The notes under the pieces are model-generated. The model saw nothing but the letters and a program-made list of their open reading frames with translations, searched no databases and was not told where the DNA came from. From Streptomyces roseifaciens (GTDB lineage Bacteria > Actinomycetota > Actinomycetes > Streptomycetales > Streptomycetaceae): DNA of 64,000 nt. Shown one piece after another: positions 33,913-42,561 of this stretch. The stretch lies in contig NZ_LNBE01000002.1 of assembly GCF_001445655.1 (NCBI RefSeq), forward strand, positions 124,001-188,000, written 5' to 3'. The position numbers were made by a program, and so were the translations under genes. The first letter of the stretch is position 1. Each line of letters opens with the position of its first letter.

Positions 33913-34035
33913 GGCCCCCGCGTAGGATCGGGGCGTCGCCCGGGCCCGGCGGCCACGCCCCGGCGGCGTTCTCGTAGCAAGCTACGAACGAGCCCCGTGC
34001 CGGAGTCTGCAGCAACCGACAGTAGACTCGGCAGC

Positions 34036-35469
34036 GTGTCTGTGAAGCCCCGCATCCCCAATGTCCTGGCCGGCCGCTACGCCTCCGCCGAGCTGGCCGT
34101 CCTGTGGTCCCCCGAGTACAAGGTGACGCTGGAGCGGCGGCTGTGGCTCGCCGTGCTGCGCGCGCAGAAGGACCTGGGGATCGAGGTGCCGGACGCCGCC
34201 CTCGCCGACTACGAGCGCGTGCTCGACCAGGTCGACCTCGCCTCGATCGCAGAGCGCGAGAAGGTCACCCGGCACGACGTCAAGGCCCGCATCGAGGAGT
34301 TCAACGCCCTCGCCGGCCACGAGCACATCCACAAGGGCATGACGTCCCGCGACCTCACCGAGAACGTCGAGCAGCTGCAGATCCGGCTGTCCCTGGAGCT
34401 CGTCCGGGACCGGTCCGTGGCCGTCCTCGCCCGCCTCGGGAAGCTCGCCGCGGAGAACGCCGAGCTGGTCATGGCCGGCCGCTCGCACAACGTCGCCGCC
34501 CAGGCCACCACCCTCGGCAAGCGCTTCGCGACCGGCGCCGACGAGCTGCTCGTCGCCTTCGCGCGCCTGGAGGAGCTGCTCGGCCGCTATCCGCTGCGCG
34601 GCATCAAGGGCCCCGTCGGCACCGCCCAGGACATGCTCGACCTGCTCGGCGGGGACGCCACCAAGCTGGACGAGCTGGAGCGGCGCATCGCCCACCACCT
34701 CGGCTTCGCGCAGGCCTTCACCTCCGTCGGCCAGGTCTACCCGCGCTCGCTGGACTACGAGGTCGTGACCTCCCTGGTGCAGCTGGCCGCCGCGCCGTCC
34801 TCGCTCGCCAAGACCATCCGGCTGATGGCCGGGCACGAGCTGGTCACCGAGGGCTTCAAGCCCGGCCAGGTCGGCTCGTCCGCCATGCCGCACAAGATGA
34901 ACACCCGCTCCTGCGAGCGCGTCAACGGCCTCATGGTCATCCTGCGCGGCTACGCCTCCATGGCCGGCGAGCTCGCGGGCGACCAGTGGAACGAGGGCGA
35001 CGTCTCCTGCTCCGTGGTGCGCCGCGTGGCCCTGCCGGACGCGTTCTTCGCGCTCGACGGCCTGATGGAGACCTTCCTGACGGTCCTCGACGAGTTCGGC
35101 GCCTTCCCCGCGGTCGTCGCCCGCGAGCTGGACCGCTACCTGCCCTTCCTCGCCACCACCAAGGTGCTCATGGCCGCCGTGCGCGCCGGGGTCGGCCGCG
35201 AGGTCGCGCACGAGGCGATCAAGGAGCACGCGGTGGCCTCCGCCCTGGCCATGCGCGAGCAGGGCGCCGAGCGCAACGAGCTCCTCGACAAGCTCGCCGC
35301 CGACGAGCGCATCCCGCTCGACCGGGCCGGCCTGGACGCCCTGATGGCCGACAAGCTGTCCTTCACCGGCGCCGCGGCCGACCAGGCCGCCCTGGTGGTC
35401 TCCCGCATCGAGGAGATCGCCAAGCGCCACCCGGAGGCCGCGGCGTACGCGCCGGGGGCGATCCTCTGA
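34036..35469 (+). CDS. purB: Adenylosuccinate lyase
   Basis: A 477-residue enzyme of the fumarase/aspartase superfamily that makes AMP and AICAR by removing fumarate in purine synthesis. The superfamily signature GSSAMPHKMN is at about residues 280-289, and KGMTSRDLTENVEQLQIR, AGRSHNVAAQATTLGKRFA and IKGPVGTAQDM supply other active-site residues. GTG 34036 is used; GTG 34042 and an upstream start at 33997 are in frame. Its stop overlaps the next gene. An inverted repeat CGTAGC-AA-GCTACG (33973-33986) stands upstream and may be a terminator or control site. Confidence 0.96.
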   Translation: MSVKPRIPNVLAGRYASAELAVLWSPEYKVTLERRLWLAVLRAQKDLGIEVPDAALADYERVLDQVDLASIAEREKVTRHDVKARIEEFNALAGHEHIHKGMTSRDLTENVEQLQIRLSLELVRDRSVAVLARLGKLAAENAELVMAGRSHNVAAQATTLGKRFATGADELLVAFARLEELLGRYPLRGIKGPVGTAQDMLDLLGGDATKLDELERRIAHHLGFAQAFTSVGQVYPRSLDYEVVTSLVQLAAAPSSLAKTIRLMAGHELVTEGFKPGQVGSSAMPHKMNTRSCERVNGLMVILRGYASMAGELAGDQWNEGDVSCSVVRRVALPDAFFALDGLMETFLTVLDEFGAFPAVVARELDRYLPFLATTKVLMAAVRAGVGREVAHEAIKEHAVASALAMREQGAERNELLDKLAADERIPLDRAGLDALMADKLSFTGAAADQAALVVSRIEEIAKRHPEAAAYAPGAIL

Positions 35470-36008
35470 CACCGGCAGAGCTGGAGGCCGCCCGCGACCG
35501 CCTCGTACCCGACGTGGTCGCGGACGGCCTCCGCGTTCTCTTCTGCGGCATCAACCCCGGCCTGATGTCGGCCGCCACCGGCCACCACTTCGCCCGCCCG
35601 GGCAACCGCTTCTGGCCGGTCCTGCACGCCTCGGGCTTCACGCCGCGGCAGCTGCGCCCCGCCGAGCAGGAGGAACTGCTCGGCTACGGGCTCGGCATCA
35701 CCAACGTCGTCGCCCGGGCCTCGGCGCGCGCGGACGAGCTGAGCACCGCGGAGTACGTCGAGGGCGGCCGCATCCTGACGGAGAAGGTCGAGCTGCTGAA
35801 GCCGCGCTGGCTCGCGGTCGTCGGGGTGACCGCCTACCGCGTCGCGTTCGGCGACAAGCACGCGAAGATCGGCCCGCAGGAGCGGACGATAGGCGCCACC
35901 CGCATCTGGGCCCTGCCCAACCCCAGCGGCCTCAACGCCCACTGGCCGCTGCCGAAGATGGCCGAGGAGTACGGCCGGCTGCGCGAGGCGGCTCGGCGCG
36001 AGAGCTGA
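35466..36008 (+). CDS. mug: G/U mismatch-specific uracil-DNA glycosylase
   Basis: A 180-residue Mug/TDG-type DNA glycosylase that removes uracil or damaged bases from G:U and G:T mismatches. Active-site motifs: LFCGINPGLMSAATGHHFA (about 24-42) and ALPNPSGLNAHW (about 150-161). The frame has no ATG or GTG ahead of the conserved region; the only sensible start is CTG 35466, which overlaps the purB stop (CTGA), copying the ATGA coupling seen elsewhere in this genome. The alternative is a GTG in VVADGLRV, which would cut off the N-terminal helix. Confidence 0.92.
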   Translation: MTPAELEAARDRLVPDVVADGLRVLFCGINPGLMSAATGHHFARPGNRFWPVLHASGFTPRQLRPAEQEELLGYGLGITNVVARASARADELSTAEYVEGGRILTEKVELLKPRWLAVVGVTAYRVAFGDKHAKIGPQERTIGATRIWALPNPSGLNAHWPLPKMAEEYGRLREAARRES

Positions 36009-36049
36009 GCCAGGGCGCTGCCGCGCCCGCCGTCGCGCGCCCAGAGGGG

Positions 36050-36796
36050 TCACGCGTCGCGGCGGCTCAGCGACCACCACCCCGCCGCGGCCGCGAGCGC
36101 CGTCCACAGCGCCATCACGCCCAGCCCCGACCACGCCCCGAGCGGGCCCTCGGGAACCGGGTGCAGGATCTGCTGGCCCGCCCGGTCCGGCAGGAAGGCC
36201 ACCACCTTCCCGATGCCGGAGACCCCAGCGAAGACCGGCGAGATCAGGAACACCACGGGCGTGAGCACCGACAGCGCCCCGACCTGGCTGCGGACCACCG
36301 CGGCCACCCCCGCCGAGAACACGGTGAGCAGCGCGAGGTAGACGCCGCAGCCGACCGCCGACCGGAGCGCGCCGGGCGTCCCCAGCCCCACGCCGTACTC
36401 GCCCAGCAGCGCCTGCGCGCCGAGGAAGCAGCCGAAGCCGGTCGCCAGCCCCACCGGCAGGGCGGCAGCGCCCAGGACGAGCAGCTTGCCTGCCCAGAAC
36501 ACGCCGCGGCGCGGGACGGCGGCGAGCGAGAGGCGGATCCCGCCGCCCGCGTACTCCCCGGCCACCGCCATCACACCGAAGCAGACGGCGGCGATGTGCC
36601 CGAAGTTGAGGCCGAAGTACGAGCTGTACACCGCTTCGAAGTCCGCCTCGTCGGCCTCGGCCCTGCCGACCATCGCGTGCACCAGCACGGTGACTCCGAC
36701 GGAGGCGACGAAGGCGGCCGACAGGGCGACGAGCAGGGACCTCACCGAACGGATCTTGGCCCACTCGGAGCGGAGGACGGGTGCGAGGACGTTCAT
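36050..36796 (-). CDS. ABC transporter permease (ABC-2 type)
   Basis: A 248-residue integral membrane protein with six hydrophobic segments (for example LLVALSAAFVASVGVTVLV, VLTPVVFLISPVFAGVSG) and a cytoplasmic start RSEWAKIRSVRS, the usual opening of this exporter family. It forms the membrane part of the exporter with the upstream ATPase gene, which it overlaps by four bases (ATGA). Substrates of such actinobacterial transporters are often antimicrobial peptides or lipids, but none is indicated. A divergent two-component system probably regulates it. Confidence 0.9.
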   Translation of the reverse strand: MNVLAPVLRSEWAKIRSVRSLLVALSAAFVASVGVTVLVHAMVGRAEADEADFEAVYSSYFGLNFGHIAAVCFGVMAVAGEYAGGGIRLSLAAVPRRGVFWAGKLLVLGAAALPVGLATGFGCFLGAQALLGEYGVGLGTPGALRSAVGCGVYLALLTVFSAGVAAVVRSQVGALSVLTPVVFLISPVFAGVSGIGKVVAFLPDRAGQQILHPVPEGPLGAWSGLGVMALWTALAAAAGWWSLSRRDA

Positions 36797-37530
36797 GAGG
36801 GCGTGCCTTCCTGGTGCGTGAATTCGGCGGAGCCGTCGGTCAGGGCGAAGTAGGCCTCCTCCAGGGAGGCGCTCCCGCCGACGAAGTCGCTCAGGGAGGC
36901 GTCCGCGAGCAGCCGGCCCCGCCCGAGCACGACGAGGTGGTCGGCGGTCTGCGCCATCTCGCTCATGAGGTGGCTGGAGATCAGGACGGTCCGCCCCTCC
37001 TGCGCCAGGCGGCGCGTCAGCCGGCGCAGCTGGAGGATGCCCTCGGGGTCGAGGCCGTTGGCGGGCTCGTCGAGCAGGAGCACGGGCGGGTCGCCGAGGA
37101 GCGCCGCGGCCAGCCCGAGGCGCTGCCGCATCCCCAGGGAGAAGGTCCGCACGCGGCGCCGCGCCGCGGACGCCAGGCCCGTCTCCTCCAGCACCTCGCC
37201 GACGCGTCGGGCGGGGATGCGGTTGGCGAGGGCGAGGGTGAGCAGGTGGTCGTGTGCGGTCCGGCCGGGGTGGGCGGCCGAGGCGTCCAGCAGTGCGCCG
37301 ACGTGCCGCAGCGGCTCGGCGAACGAGGCGTACGGACGGCCTCCCACCAGGGCCGCGCCGGACGTGGGCCGGTCGAGGCCGAGGACCATGCGCATCGTGG
37401 TGGACTTCCCGGCGCCGTTGGGGCCCAGGAAGCCGGTCACCCGGCCCGGCCGGACGGTCACGGTGAGCCCGTCCAGGGCGCACACCGGGCCGTACCGCTT
37501 GGTGAGTTCACGGATTTCGATCGAGGTCAT
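36793..37530 (-). CDS. ABC transporter ATP-binding protein
   Basis: A 245-residue ATPase. Walker A is GFLGPNGAGKSTTMRMVLG (about 34-52), the signature is TFSLGMRQRLGLAAALLG, Walker B is PVLLLDEPANGLDPEG and the switch His lies in TVLISSHLMSEM. It resembles BcrA/DrrA-type exporters used for drug or peptide resistance. ATG 37530 starts the two-gene operon; a 9-bp perfect hairpin and a divergent histidine kinase gene lie just upstream. Confidence 0.95.
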   Translation of the reverse strand: MTSIEIRELTKRYGPVCALDGLTVTVRPGRVTGFLGPNGAGKSTTMRMVLGLDRPTSGAALVGGRPYASFAEPLRHVGALLDASAAHPGRTAHDHLLTLALANRIPARRVGEVLEETGLASAARRRVRTFSLGMRQRLGLAAALLGDPPVLLLDEPANGLDPEGILQLRRLTRRLAQEGRTVLISSHLMSEMAQTADHLVVLGRGRLLADASLSDFVGGSASLEEAYFALTDGSAEFTHQEGTPS

Positions 37531-37583
37531 GGCTCAAGGCTCGCGCCCTGCCGGAGGCGGCACTTCCCCCGCGCGTGGGGACC

Positions 37584-37605
37584 GCCTCCCCCACACGGGG
37601 GAGGC
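37584..37605. promoter_or_regulatory. Perfect inverted repeat between ABC exporter and histidine kinase genes
   Basis: GCCTCCCCC (37584-37592), loop ACAC, GGGGGAGGC (37597-37605). It is the only strong symmetry in the 107-bp divergent promoter region. It could be the site of the adjacent NarL-type response regulator or a structured 5' leader of the kinase mRNA. Confidence 0.4.
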
Positions 37606-37637
37606 CGTCGTCCGGGCGGCCTTGGAAGGATGAGGCC

Positions 37638-38849
37638 ATGATCGCTCCCCTGCGCCCGGTGACCCGCGCGGTCACGTACACCCGCTGGCTGCACCTGGTG
37701 ATGGCGATGGTCGTCGCCACGGTGTTCGCCTTCGTGTTCCCCGGGCTCGCCAACATGGACACGCTCGCGGGCGCCTGGCTGCTCGTGGCGCCGCTGCCGC
37801 TGCTGGTGGTGGCCGGAACGGTCCCGAGGGTGCGGCTCTCGGAGGGGATGCAGGCGCAGCTGCTGCTCCATCCGGCCCGCCGGGACGGCCGGGAGCCGGA
37901 CTTCACGCCCGCACCCTCGGCCTCGTGGAGCGATCGCCGGCGCACGGTGCTGTGGCTGGTCCTGCGGTACGAACTGGGCACGCTGACGGCCTTCTTCTCG
38001 GTGCACACGCCGACGCTCGCGGTGAACCTCATCAGCGCCGCGTGCGGCGGCCGGCCGGAGAGCGTGCTGTCCCTGTGGAAGCCCCGGGGAAGCCACTGGT
38101 GGTACGCGCTCGTGGCCCTGGCGGCCCTGGCGCTGCTCCTGGCCTTCGTCGTCGTCGCGGGCGAGGTGACCGCGCGCGCCGCACGGGCGCTCCTCGGCCC
38201 CTCGGCGGCCCAGCGCCTGGCCGCGCTGGAGGAGCGCACGGAACGCCTGCTGGAACACAACCGGCTCGCCCGGGAGCTGCACGACTCCGTGGGGCACGCG
38301 CTGACGGTCGCCGTGCTCCAGGCGGGCGCGGCGCGTGCCGCAGGCTCGCCCGAGTTCACCGACAAGGCGCTGGCGGCCATCGAGGAGACGGGCCGGCACG
38401 CGCTGGAGGACCTGGAACGCGTCCTCAAGGTCCTGCGCGAGGACGCGTCCGGACCGGCGGCGGGACGCCCGGCCCTGACCGACATCGAGCGGCTGCTCAC
38501 CGCCGCCCGGGGCTCCGGCACCGAAGTCACCGCCGAGGTCAGCGGCGCCCTGGAGGCCCTGCCGGGCCCGGTCTCGCGCGAGGGCTACCGCATCGCCCAG
38601 GAGGCGCTCACCAACGTGGTGCGGCACGCGGGCCCGATGCCGGTGTCGCTGCGCATAGCGGTCCGCGCGGACGCCCTGGAGCTGGACATCCGCAACCCCC
38701 TCCCCGGGGCCGCGGTCAGCGCCGTCAGCGGCACGGGCAGCGGCCTGCGGGGCATCCGCGAGCGTGCCGCCCTGCTCGGCGGCCACGCCGAGACCGGAGT
38801 GCACGAGGGCGCCTGGCGGGTGCGGGCCGTGCTCCCGCTGAGCGCCTAG
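37638..38849 (+). CDS. Sensor histidine kinase (NarL/DesK class)
   Basis: A 403-residue membrane kinase. Hydrophobic segments near 15-36, 45-63 and 155-180 form the sensor part. The HisKA_3 dimerisation helix carries the phosphorylated His in LARELHDSVGHALTVAVLQ. The HATPase domain follows with N-box YRIAQEALTNVVRHAG and G-box GTGSGLRGIRERAALLGG. ATG 37638 has GGAAGGATGAGG upstream. It is followed by its response regulator gene (9-bp gap) and is divergent from an ABC exporter, a common layout for sensing cell-envelope stress or an antibiotic. Confidence 0.93.
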   Translation: MIAPLRPVTRAVTYTRWLHLVMAMVVATVFAFVFPGLANMDTLAGAWLLVAPLPLLVVAGTVPRVRLSEGMQAQLLLHPARRDGREPDFTPAPSASWSDRRRTVLWLVLRYELGTLTAFFSVHTPTLAVNLISAACGGRPESVLSLWKPRGSHWWYALVALAALALLLAFVVVAGEVTARAARALLGPSAAQRLAALEERTERLLEHNRLARELHDSVGHALTVAVLQAGAARAAGSPEFTDKALAAIEETGRHALEDLERVLKVLREDASGPAAGRPALTDIERLLTAARGSGTEVTAEVSGALEALPGPVSREGYRIAQEALTNVVRHAGPMPVSLRIAVRADALELDIRNPLPGAAVSAVSGTGSGLRGIRERAALLGGHAETGVHEGAWRVRAVLPLSA

Positions 38850-38858
38850 GGTGAACCG

Positions 38859-39509
38859 GTGCCGATAACTGTTCTGCTGGTCGACGACGAGCCGCTCGTC
38901 CGCGCGGGCCTGCGCGCCATCCTCGAAGCACAGCCCGACATCGAGGTGACGGGCGAGGCCGCCGACGGGGCGGCCGTGGTGCCGATGGTGCGTCAGCTGC
39001 GCCCGGACGTCGTCGCGATGGACGTACGGATGCCGCTGCTGGACGGCATCGAGGCGACGCGTGCCGTCCTGCGCACGGTGCAGCCGCCGCCGAAGATCAT
39101 GGTCGTGACCACCTTCGAGAACGACGAGTACGTCTACGACGCGCTGCGCGCCGGCGCCGACGGCTTCCTCCTCAAGCGCGCCGCGCCCGCCGAGATCGTC
39201 CATGCGGTCCGCACGGTCGCGGCCGGCGACTCGCTGCTGTTCCCGGCCGTGCTGCGCAACATCGCGGCGGACCGGGGCAACGAGCGGGCCCGGGCGGCGA
39301 TGGAGAAGGCCGCCCTGACGGCCCGTGAGGCGGAGGTGCTGCGCCAGATGGCCCGCGGCCTGTCCAACGCGGAGATCGCGGCCACCCTGCTGCTCGGCTC
39401 CGAGACGGTGAAGACGCACGTCAGCGCGGTGCTGGCGAAGCTGGGGGCGCGGGACCGCACCCAGGCGGTGATCGCGGCGTACGAGTCGGGATTCGTCACG
39501 CCCGGGTGA
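38859..39509 (+). CDS. NarL-family response regulator
   Basis: A 216-residue two-domain regulator. Receiver: acidic pocket LLVDDEPLVRAGL, phospho-acceptor Asp in DVVAMDVRMPLLDG, Lys in GFLLKRAAPAEI. The C-terminal LuxR helix-turn-helix is LTAREAEVLRQMARGLSN then AEIAATLLLGSETVKTH. The start is GTG 38859. It is co-transcribed with the kinase and likely controls the divergent ABC exporter. Confidence 0.95.
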   Translation: MPITVLLVDDEPLVRAGLRAILEAQPDIEVTGEAADGAAVVPMVRQLRPDVVAMDVRMPLLDGIEATRAVLRTVQPPPKIMVVTTFENDEYVYDALRAGADGFLLKRAAPAEIVHAVRTVAAGDSLLFPAVLRNIAADRGNERARAAMEKAALTAREAEVLRQMARGLSNAEIAATLLLGSETVKTHVSAVLAKLGARDRTQAVIAAYESGFVTPG

Positions 39510-39566
39510 GTCCCGAGGCTCGCCGCCGGTCACCGCACCCGATACGATCCGGCCAGTAAGCAAAGG

Positions 39567-40775
39567 ATGCGCAAAAGCGAGGAGGCGGCAACGTTGGGGC
39601 GGCTCACCGGCGGGGATCCGTCCCTGCTGCGGCGGATCAACTCGGCCGTGGTCCTGCACGCGCTCCGCACGGCCGTCTCTCCCGCGTCCCCGCTGTCCAC
39701 CGCGCCCACCCTCACGGACCTGGTCAAGGTCACCGGCCTGTCCAGGCCGACCGTGGAGGGCGTGATCGAGGGCCTCATGGAGTCCGGCCTGGTGGTGGAG
39801 GCGCCCGCCGGGGAGGGCGAGGCGCGCCGCCAGGGCCGCCCCGCGCGCCGCTTCCGCTTCCGGGTGGAGGCCGGCCACCTGCTGGGCATCGAGATCGGGC
39901 CGCACCGGATCGCCGCCCTGATGGCCGATCTGAGCGGGCGGGTCATGGGCTCGGCGTCCCTGGACGTGCCGGAGACCGCCCCGGCGGACGAGCGGCTGGA
40001 CCGGGTGCGGGACGCGGTCGCCGATCTGCTCGCGCGCTCGGGAGTGCCGCGCAGCGGGCTGCGGGCCGTCGGCGTGGCCAGCCCGGGCATCGTGGAGGCC
40101 GACGGCACCGTCCGGCTGGGCACGGCGCTGCCGGGCTGGACCGGCCTGCCGCTCGGGGAGCGGCTGCGCCGCTCGTTCCGGTGCCCGGTCCTCGTGGAGA
40201 ACGACGCGAACGCGGCCGCGGTGGCCGAGCACTGGAAGGGCGCCGCCACGGGGTCGGACGATGTCGTCTTCGTCCTGGCCGGGCTCAGCCCGGGGGCCGG
40301 CTCGCTGATCGGCGGGCGGCTGCACCGGGGCTTCGGGGGCGCGGCCGGCGAAATCGGCGCCCTGCACCTGCTCGGCCGGGAGGCGACCCCCGAAGAGGTG
40401 CTGTCCACGACGGGGGAGCCGCTGCACCCGCTGGACGAGGAGCAGGTGGCACGGGTCTTCGCGCTGGCGCGCGAGGGCGACGAGCAGGCCGCGGCGGCCG
40501 TGGAGCGCTTCATGCGCAGGCTCGTGCACGACGTGGCCGCGCTGGTGCTGGCCCTGGATCCGGAGCTGGTCGTCGTCGGCGGCTGGGCGGCGGGGATCAG
40601 CGGAGTGCTGGAGCCGCTGCGCACGGAGCTGGCCCGCTACTGCCTCCGGCCGCCGCAGGTGGTGCAGTCGATGCTGGGCGAGGCCGCGGTGGCCACGGGC
40701 GCGCTGCGCCTGGCCCTCGACCACGTGGAGAAGCAGCTGTTCGCCGTGGAGAGCACGGTCACCGCGCGGCGGTGA
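39567..40775 (+). CDS. ROK-family transcriptional regulator
   Basis: A 402-residue protein with an N-terminal winged helix (LTDLVKVTGLSRPTVEGVIE, about 45-65) and a ROK sugar-kinase-like domain (LLGIEIGPHRIAALMADLSG, GVASPGIVEADGTV, VLVENDANAAAVAEHWKG). The Asp in ENDAN is the catalytic base of true ROK kinases and is kept. The zinc-binding CxCGxxGC motif of ROK repressors and glucokinases is not present; the equivalent stretch reads GAAGEIGALHLLG. It probably senses a sugar or sugar phosphate. ATG 39567. Confidence 0.9.
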   Translation: MRKSEEAATLGRLTGGDPSLLRRINSAVVLHALRTAVSPASPLSTAPTLTDLVKVTGLSRPTVEGVIEGLMESGLVVEAPAGEGEARRQGRPARRFRFRVEAGHLLGIEIGPHRIAALMADLSGRVMGSASLDVPETAPADERLDRVRDAVADLLARSGVPRSGLRAVGVASPGIVEADGTVRLGTALPGWTGLPLGERLRRSFRCPVLVENDANAAAVAEHWKGAATGSDDVVFVLAGLSPGAGSLIGGRLHRGFGGAAGEIGALHLLGREATPEEVLSTTGEPLHPLDEEQVARVFALAREGDEQAAAAVERFMRRLVHDVAALVLALDPELVVVGGWAAGISGVLEPLRTELARYCLRPPQVVQSMLGEAAVATGALRLALDHVEKQLFAVESTVTARR

Positions 40776-40848
40776 ACGCCCTGGCGCAGGTGCCGGGGAG
40801 CGGGGAACCGGGCGGTGGGGACGCCCGGCTCAATCCTGCCCGGCCCGG

Positions 40849-41592
40849 TCAGCCCGCGGCCAGGAGCTGCACTCCGGACTCACCGAACGTGAGCCGGCAG
40901 GTGTCCGCGCGGTAGGTGGCGACGGCCACGGCCGCCGTGGCGCCCCCGGCGAAGTAGCGCGTGGTGACGAGGAGGACGGGCGCGCCGGGCAGCCGGTCGA
41001 GCTGCTTGGCGTCCTCGGCGCGGGCCGAGCCCAGCTCGACCGCGCGGTCCTGGCCCTCCAGGCCGAGGCGCTGCAGCTCGCGCAGGACGGTACGGGCGCG
41101 GGCGGCGCCCGACGCGGCGTCGATCGCGGCGAGGCCGGGAACGGACGACCCCGGCACGTACAGCAGCTCGGCGGCCACGGGCTGGCCGTGCGTCCGGCGG
41201 ATCCGGCGCACCGTGTGCACCGTCTGGCCGGCGGCCGTGCCGAGCAGCCGGGCGACGGCCGTGGGCGGCGCCGTCTCCTGGCAGTCGACGGCCTGCCAGG
41301 AATCCGTGGCGGCGCCCGGCCAGGCGTCCTCGGCCTCACCGACGGCCACGCCCACGCGGGGCGGGGCGACGGTGGTGCCGACGCCGCGGCGGCGCTGCAG
41401 CCGTCCTTCGAGCTCCAGTTGTTCGAGTGCCTGCCGGAGCGTGGCCCGTGCGACGCCGAACCGGGCGGCGAGCTCCCGCTCGTTCGGCAGGATCTCACCC
41501 ACCGCGAACTCGGAGTCGAGCGCCTCGCTGAGCACGGTCTTCAGGTGCCAGTACTTCGGCTCCGGCACCGTTTCGAGCTGCGTGGTCCCCAC
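40849..41592 (-). CDS. GntR/HutC-family transcriptional regulator
   Basis: A 247-residue regulator of the HutC subfamily, to which DasR belongs. The N-terminal winged helix reads WHLKTVLSEALDSEFAVGEI, LPNERELAARFGVARATLRQ and ALEQLELEGRLQRRRGVGT. The C-terminal UTRA domain (about 90-240) binds small effectors such as sugar phosphates (AGQTVHTVRRIRRTHGQPVA, ELLYVPGSSVPGL). I chose GTG 41592 because GGAGGATCAG stands right before it; TTG 41607 would add five residues. A palindrome like the DasR site lies 81 bp upstream in the divergent region with the SDR gene. Confidence 0.9.
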   Translation of the reverse strand: MGTTQLETVPEPKYWHLKTVLSEALDSEFAVGEILPNERELAARFGVARATLRQALEQLELEGRLQRRRGVGTTVAPPRVGVAVGEAEDAWPGAATDSWQAVDCQETAPPTAVARLLGTAAGQTVHTVRRIRRTHGQPVAAELLYVPGSSVPGLAAIDAASGAARARTVLRELQRLGLEGQDRAVELGSARAEDAKQLDRLPGAPVLLVTTRYFAGGATAAVAVATYRADTCRLTFGESGVQLLAAG

Positions 41593-41672
41593 CCTGATCC
41601 TCCGCAAAGCATTTTGCGCGCTTCTTTATTAAAGGTTGTTGCAGTATGGCGACCATAGGACGGTGCCCGGAC

Positions 41673-41686
41673 TTGGTCAAGACCAA
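41673..41686. promoter_or_regulatory. dre-like GntR/HutC operator
   Basis: TTGGTC-AA-GACCAA is a symmetric site that matches the DasR responsive element core TGGTCTAGACCA at 10 of 12 positions. It lies between the leftward GntR/HutC gene (start 41592) and the rightward SDR gene (start 41798), so it could be the autoregulatory site of that GntR protein or a true DasR site. The match to dre is from memory of the published consensus. Confidence 0.55.
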
Positions 41687-41797
41687 TGCCCCGATTAACG
41701 GCCCGGTACGCGATCCCTTCGAGCCCTTCGGTTACGGTCGTCGCCCATGGGCCCCGGCGCACGTGCGTACGGGCCCGGGCGAGCGAGCGGAGGGGCG

Positions 41798-42544
41798 ATG
41801 GGCCAGGTCACGGTGGTCACGGGAGGCAGCCGGGGGATCGGCGCCGCCGTCGCGGTGCGGCTGGCGCGCGCCGGCCACGGCATCGGCATCGGCTACGAAC
41901 GGGCGGCCGACGCCGCCGAGGAGACGGCCCGGGCGGTGCGCGCCGAAGGCGTCGGATGCGTCGCCGTACAGGTCGACACCAGCGTGGAGAGCGCGGTGGA
42001 CGCCCTCTTCGACACGGTGCGGACGGAACTGGGCCCGGTCACCGGGCTGGTGAACAACGCGGGCATCACCGGCCTGCTCGGCCGGTTCACCGAGACGCCC
42101 GTGGAACGGATGCGGCGGGTCGTCGACGTCAACGTGACGGGCGCTCTGATCTGCGCCCGGCGGGCCGCCCTGGAGATGTCCACCCGCCACGGCGGCCGGG
42201 GCGGCGCGATCGTGAACATCTCCTCGGGCGCGGCCACCCTCGGCAGCCCGGGGGAGTACGTGCACTACGCGGCGAGCAAGGCCGCCGTGGACGCGATGAC
42301 CATCGGGCTGTCCAAGGAGCTCGCCGAGGAGGGCATCCGCGTCAACTCCGTACAGCCCGGGATGATCGTCACCGGCATCCACGCGGCGATGGGCGACCCG
42401 GAGCGGCCGTGGCGCAACCCCGGCCGGGTGCCGATGGGCCGTCCCGGCGAGCCCGACGAGGTCGCGGCGGCGGTGGCGTGGCTGCTCTCGCCGGACGCCT
42501 CGTACACCACCGGAGCGGTCCTGCGGGTGGCCGGCGGCCTGTAG
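41798..42544 (+). CDS. Short-chain dehydrogenase/reductase
   Basis: A 248-residue classical SDR. Cofactor motif TVVTGGSRGIGAAVAVRLA (about 5-23); NNAG is at about 85-88; catalytic Ser/Tyr/Lys lie in VNISSGAATLG and YVHYAASKAAVDAM; the C-terminus has SPDASYTTGAVLRVAGGL. Arg in the first turn (GYERAAD) suggests NADP(H). ATG 41798 follows GGAGGGGCG. It is convergent with the ECF41 sigma factor gene, whose known relatives often control a nearby oxidoreductase. Confidence 0.93.
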   Translation: MGQVTVVTGGSRGIGAAVAVRLARAGHGIGIGYERAADAAEETARAVRAEGVGCVAVQVDTSVESAVDALFDTVRTELGPVTGLVNNAGITGLLGRFTETPVERMRRVVDVNVTGALICARRAALEMSTRHGGRGGAIVNISSGAATLGSPGEYVHYAASKAAVDAMTIGLSKELAEEGIRVNSVQPGMIVTGIHAAMGDPERPWRNPGRVPMGRPGEPDEVAAAVAWLLSPDASYTTGAVLRVAGGL

Positions 42545-42561
42545 GCGACGGGCCGTGCCGG

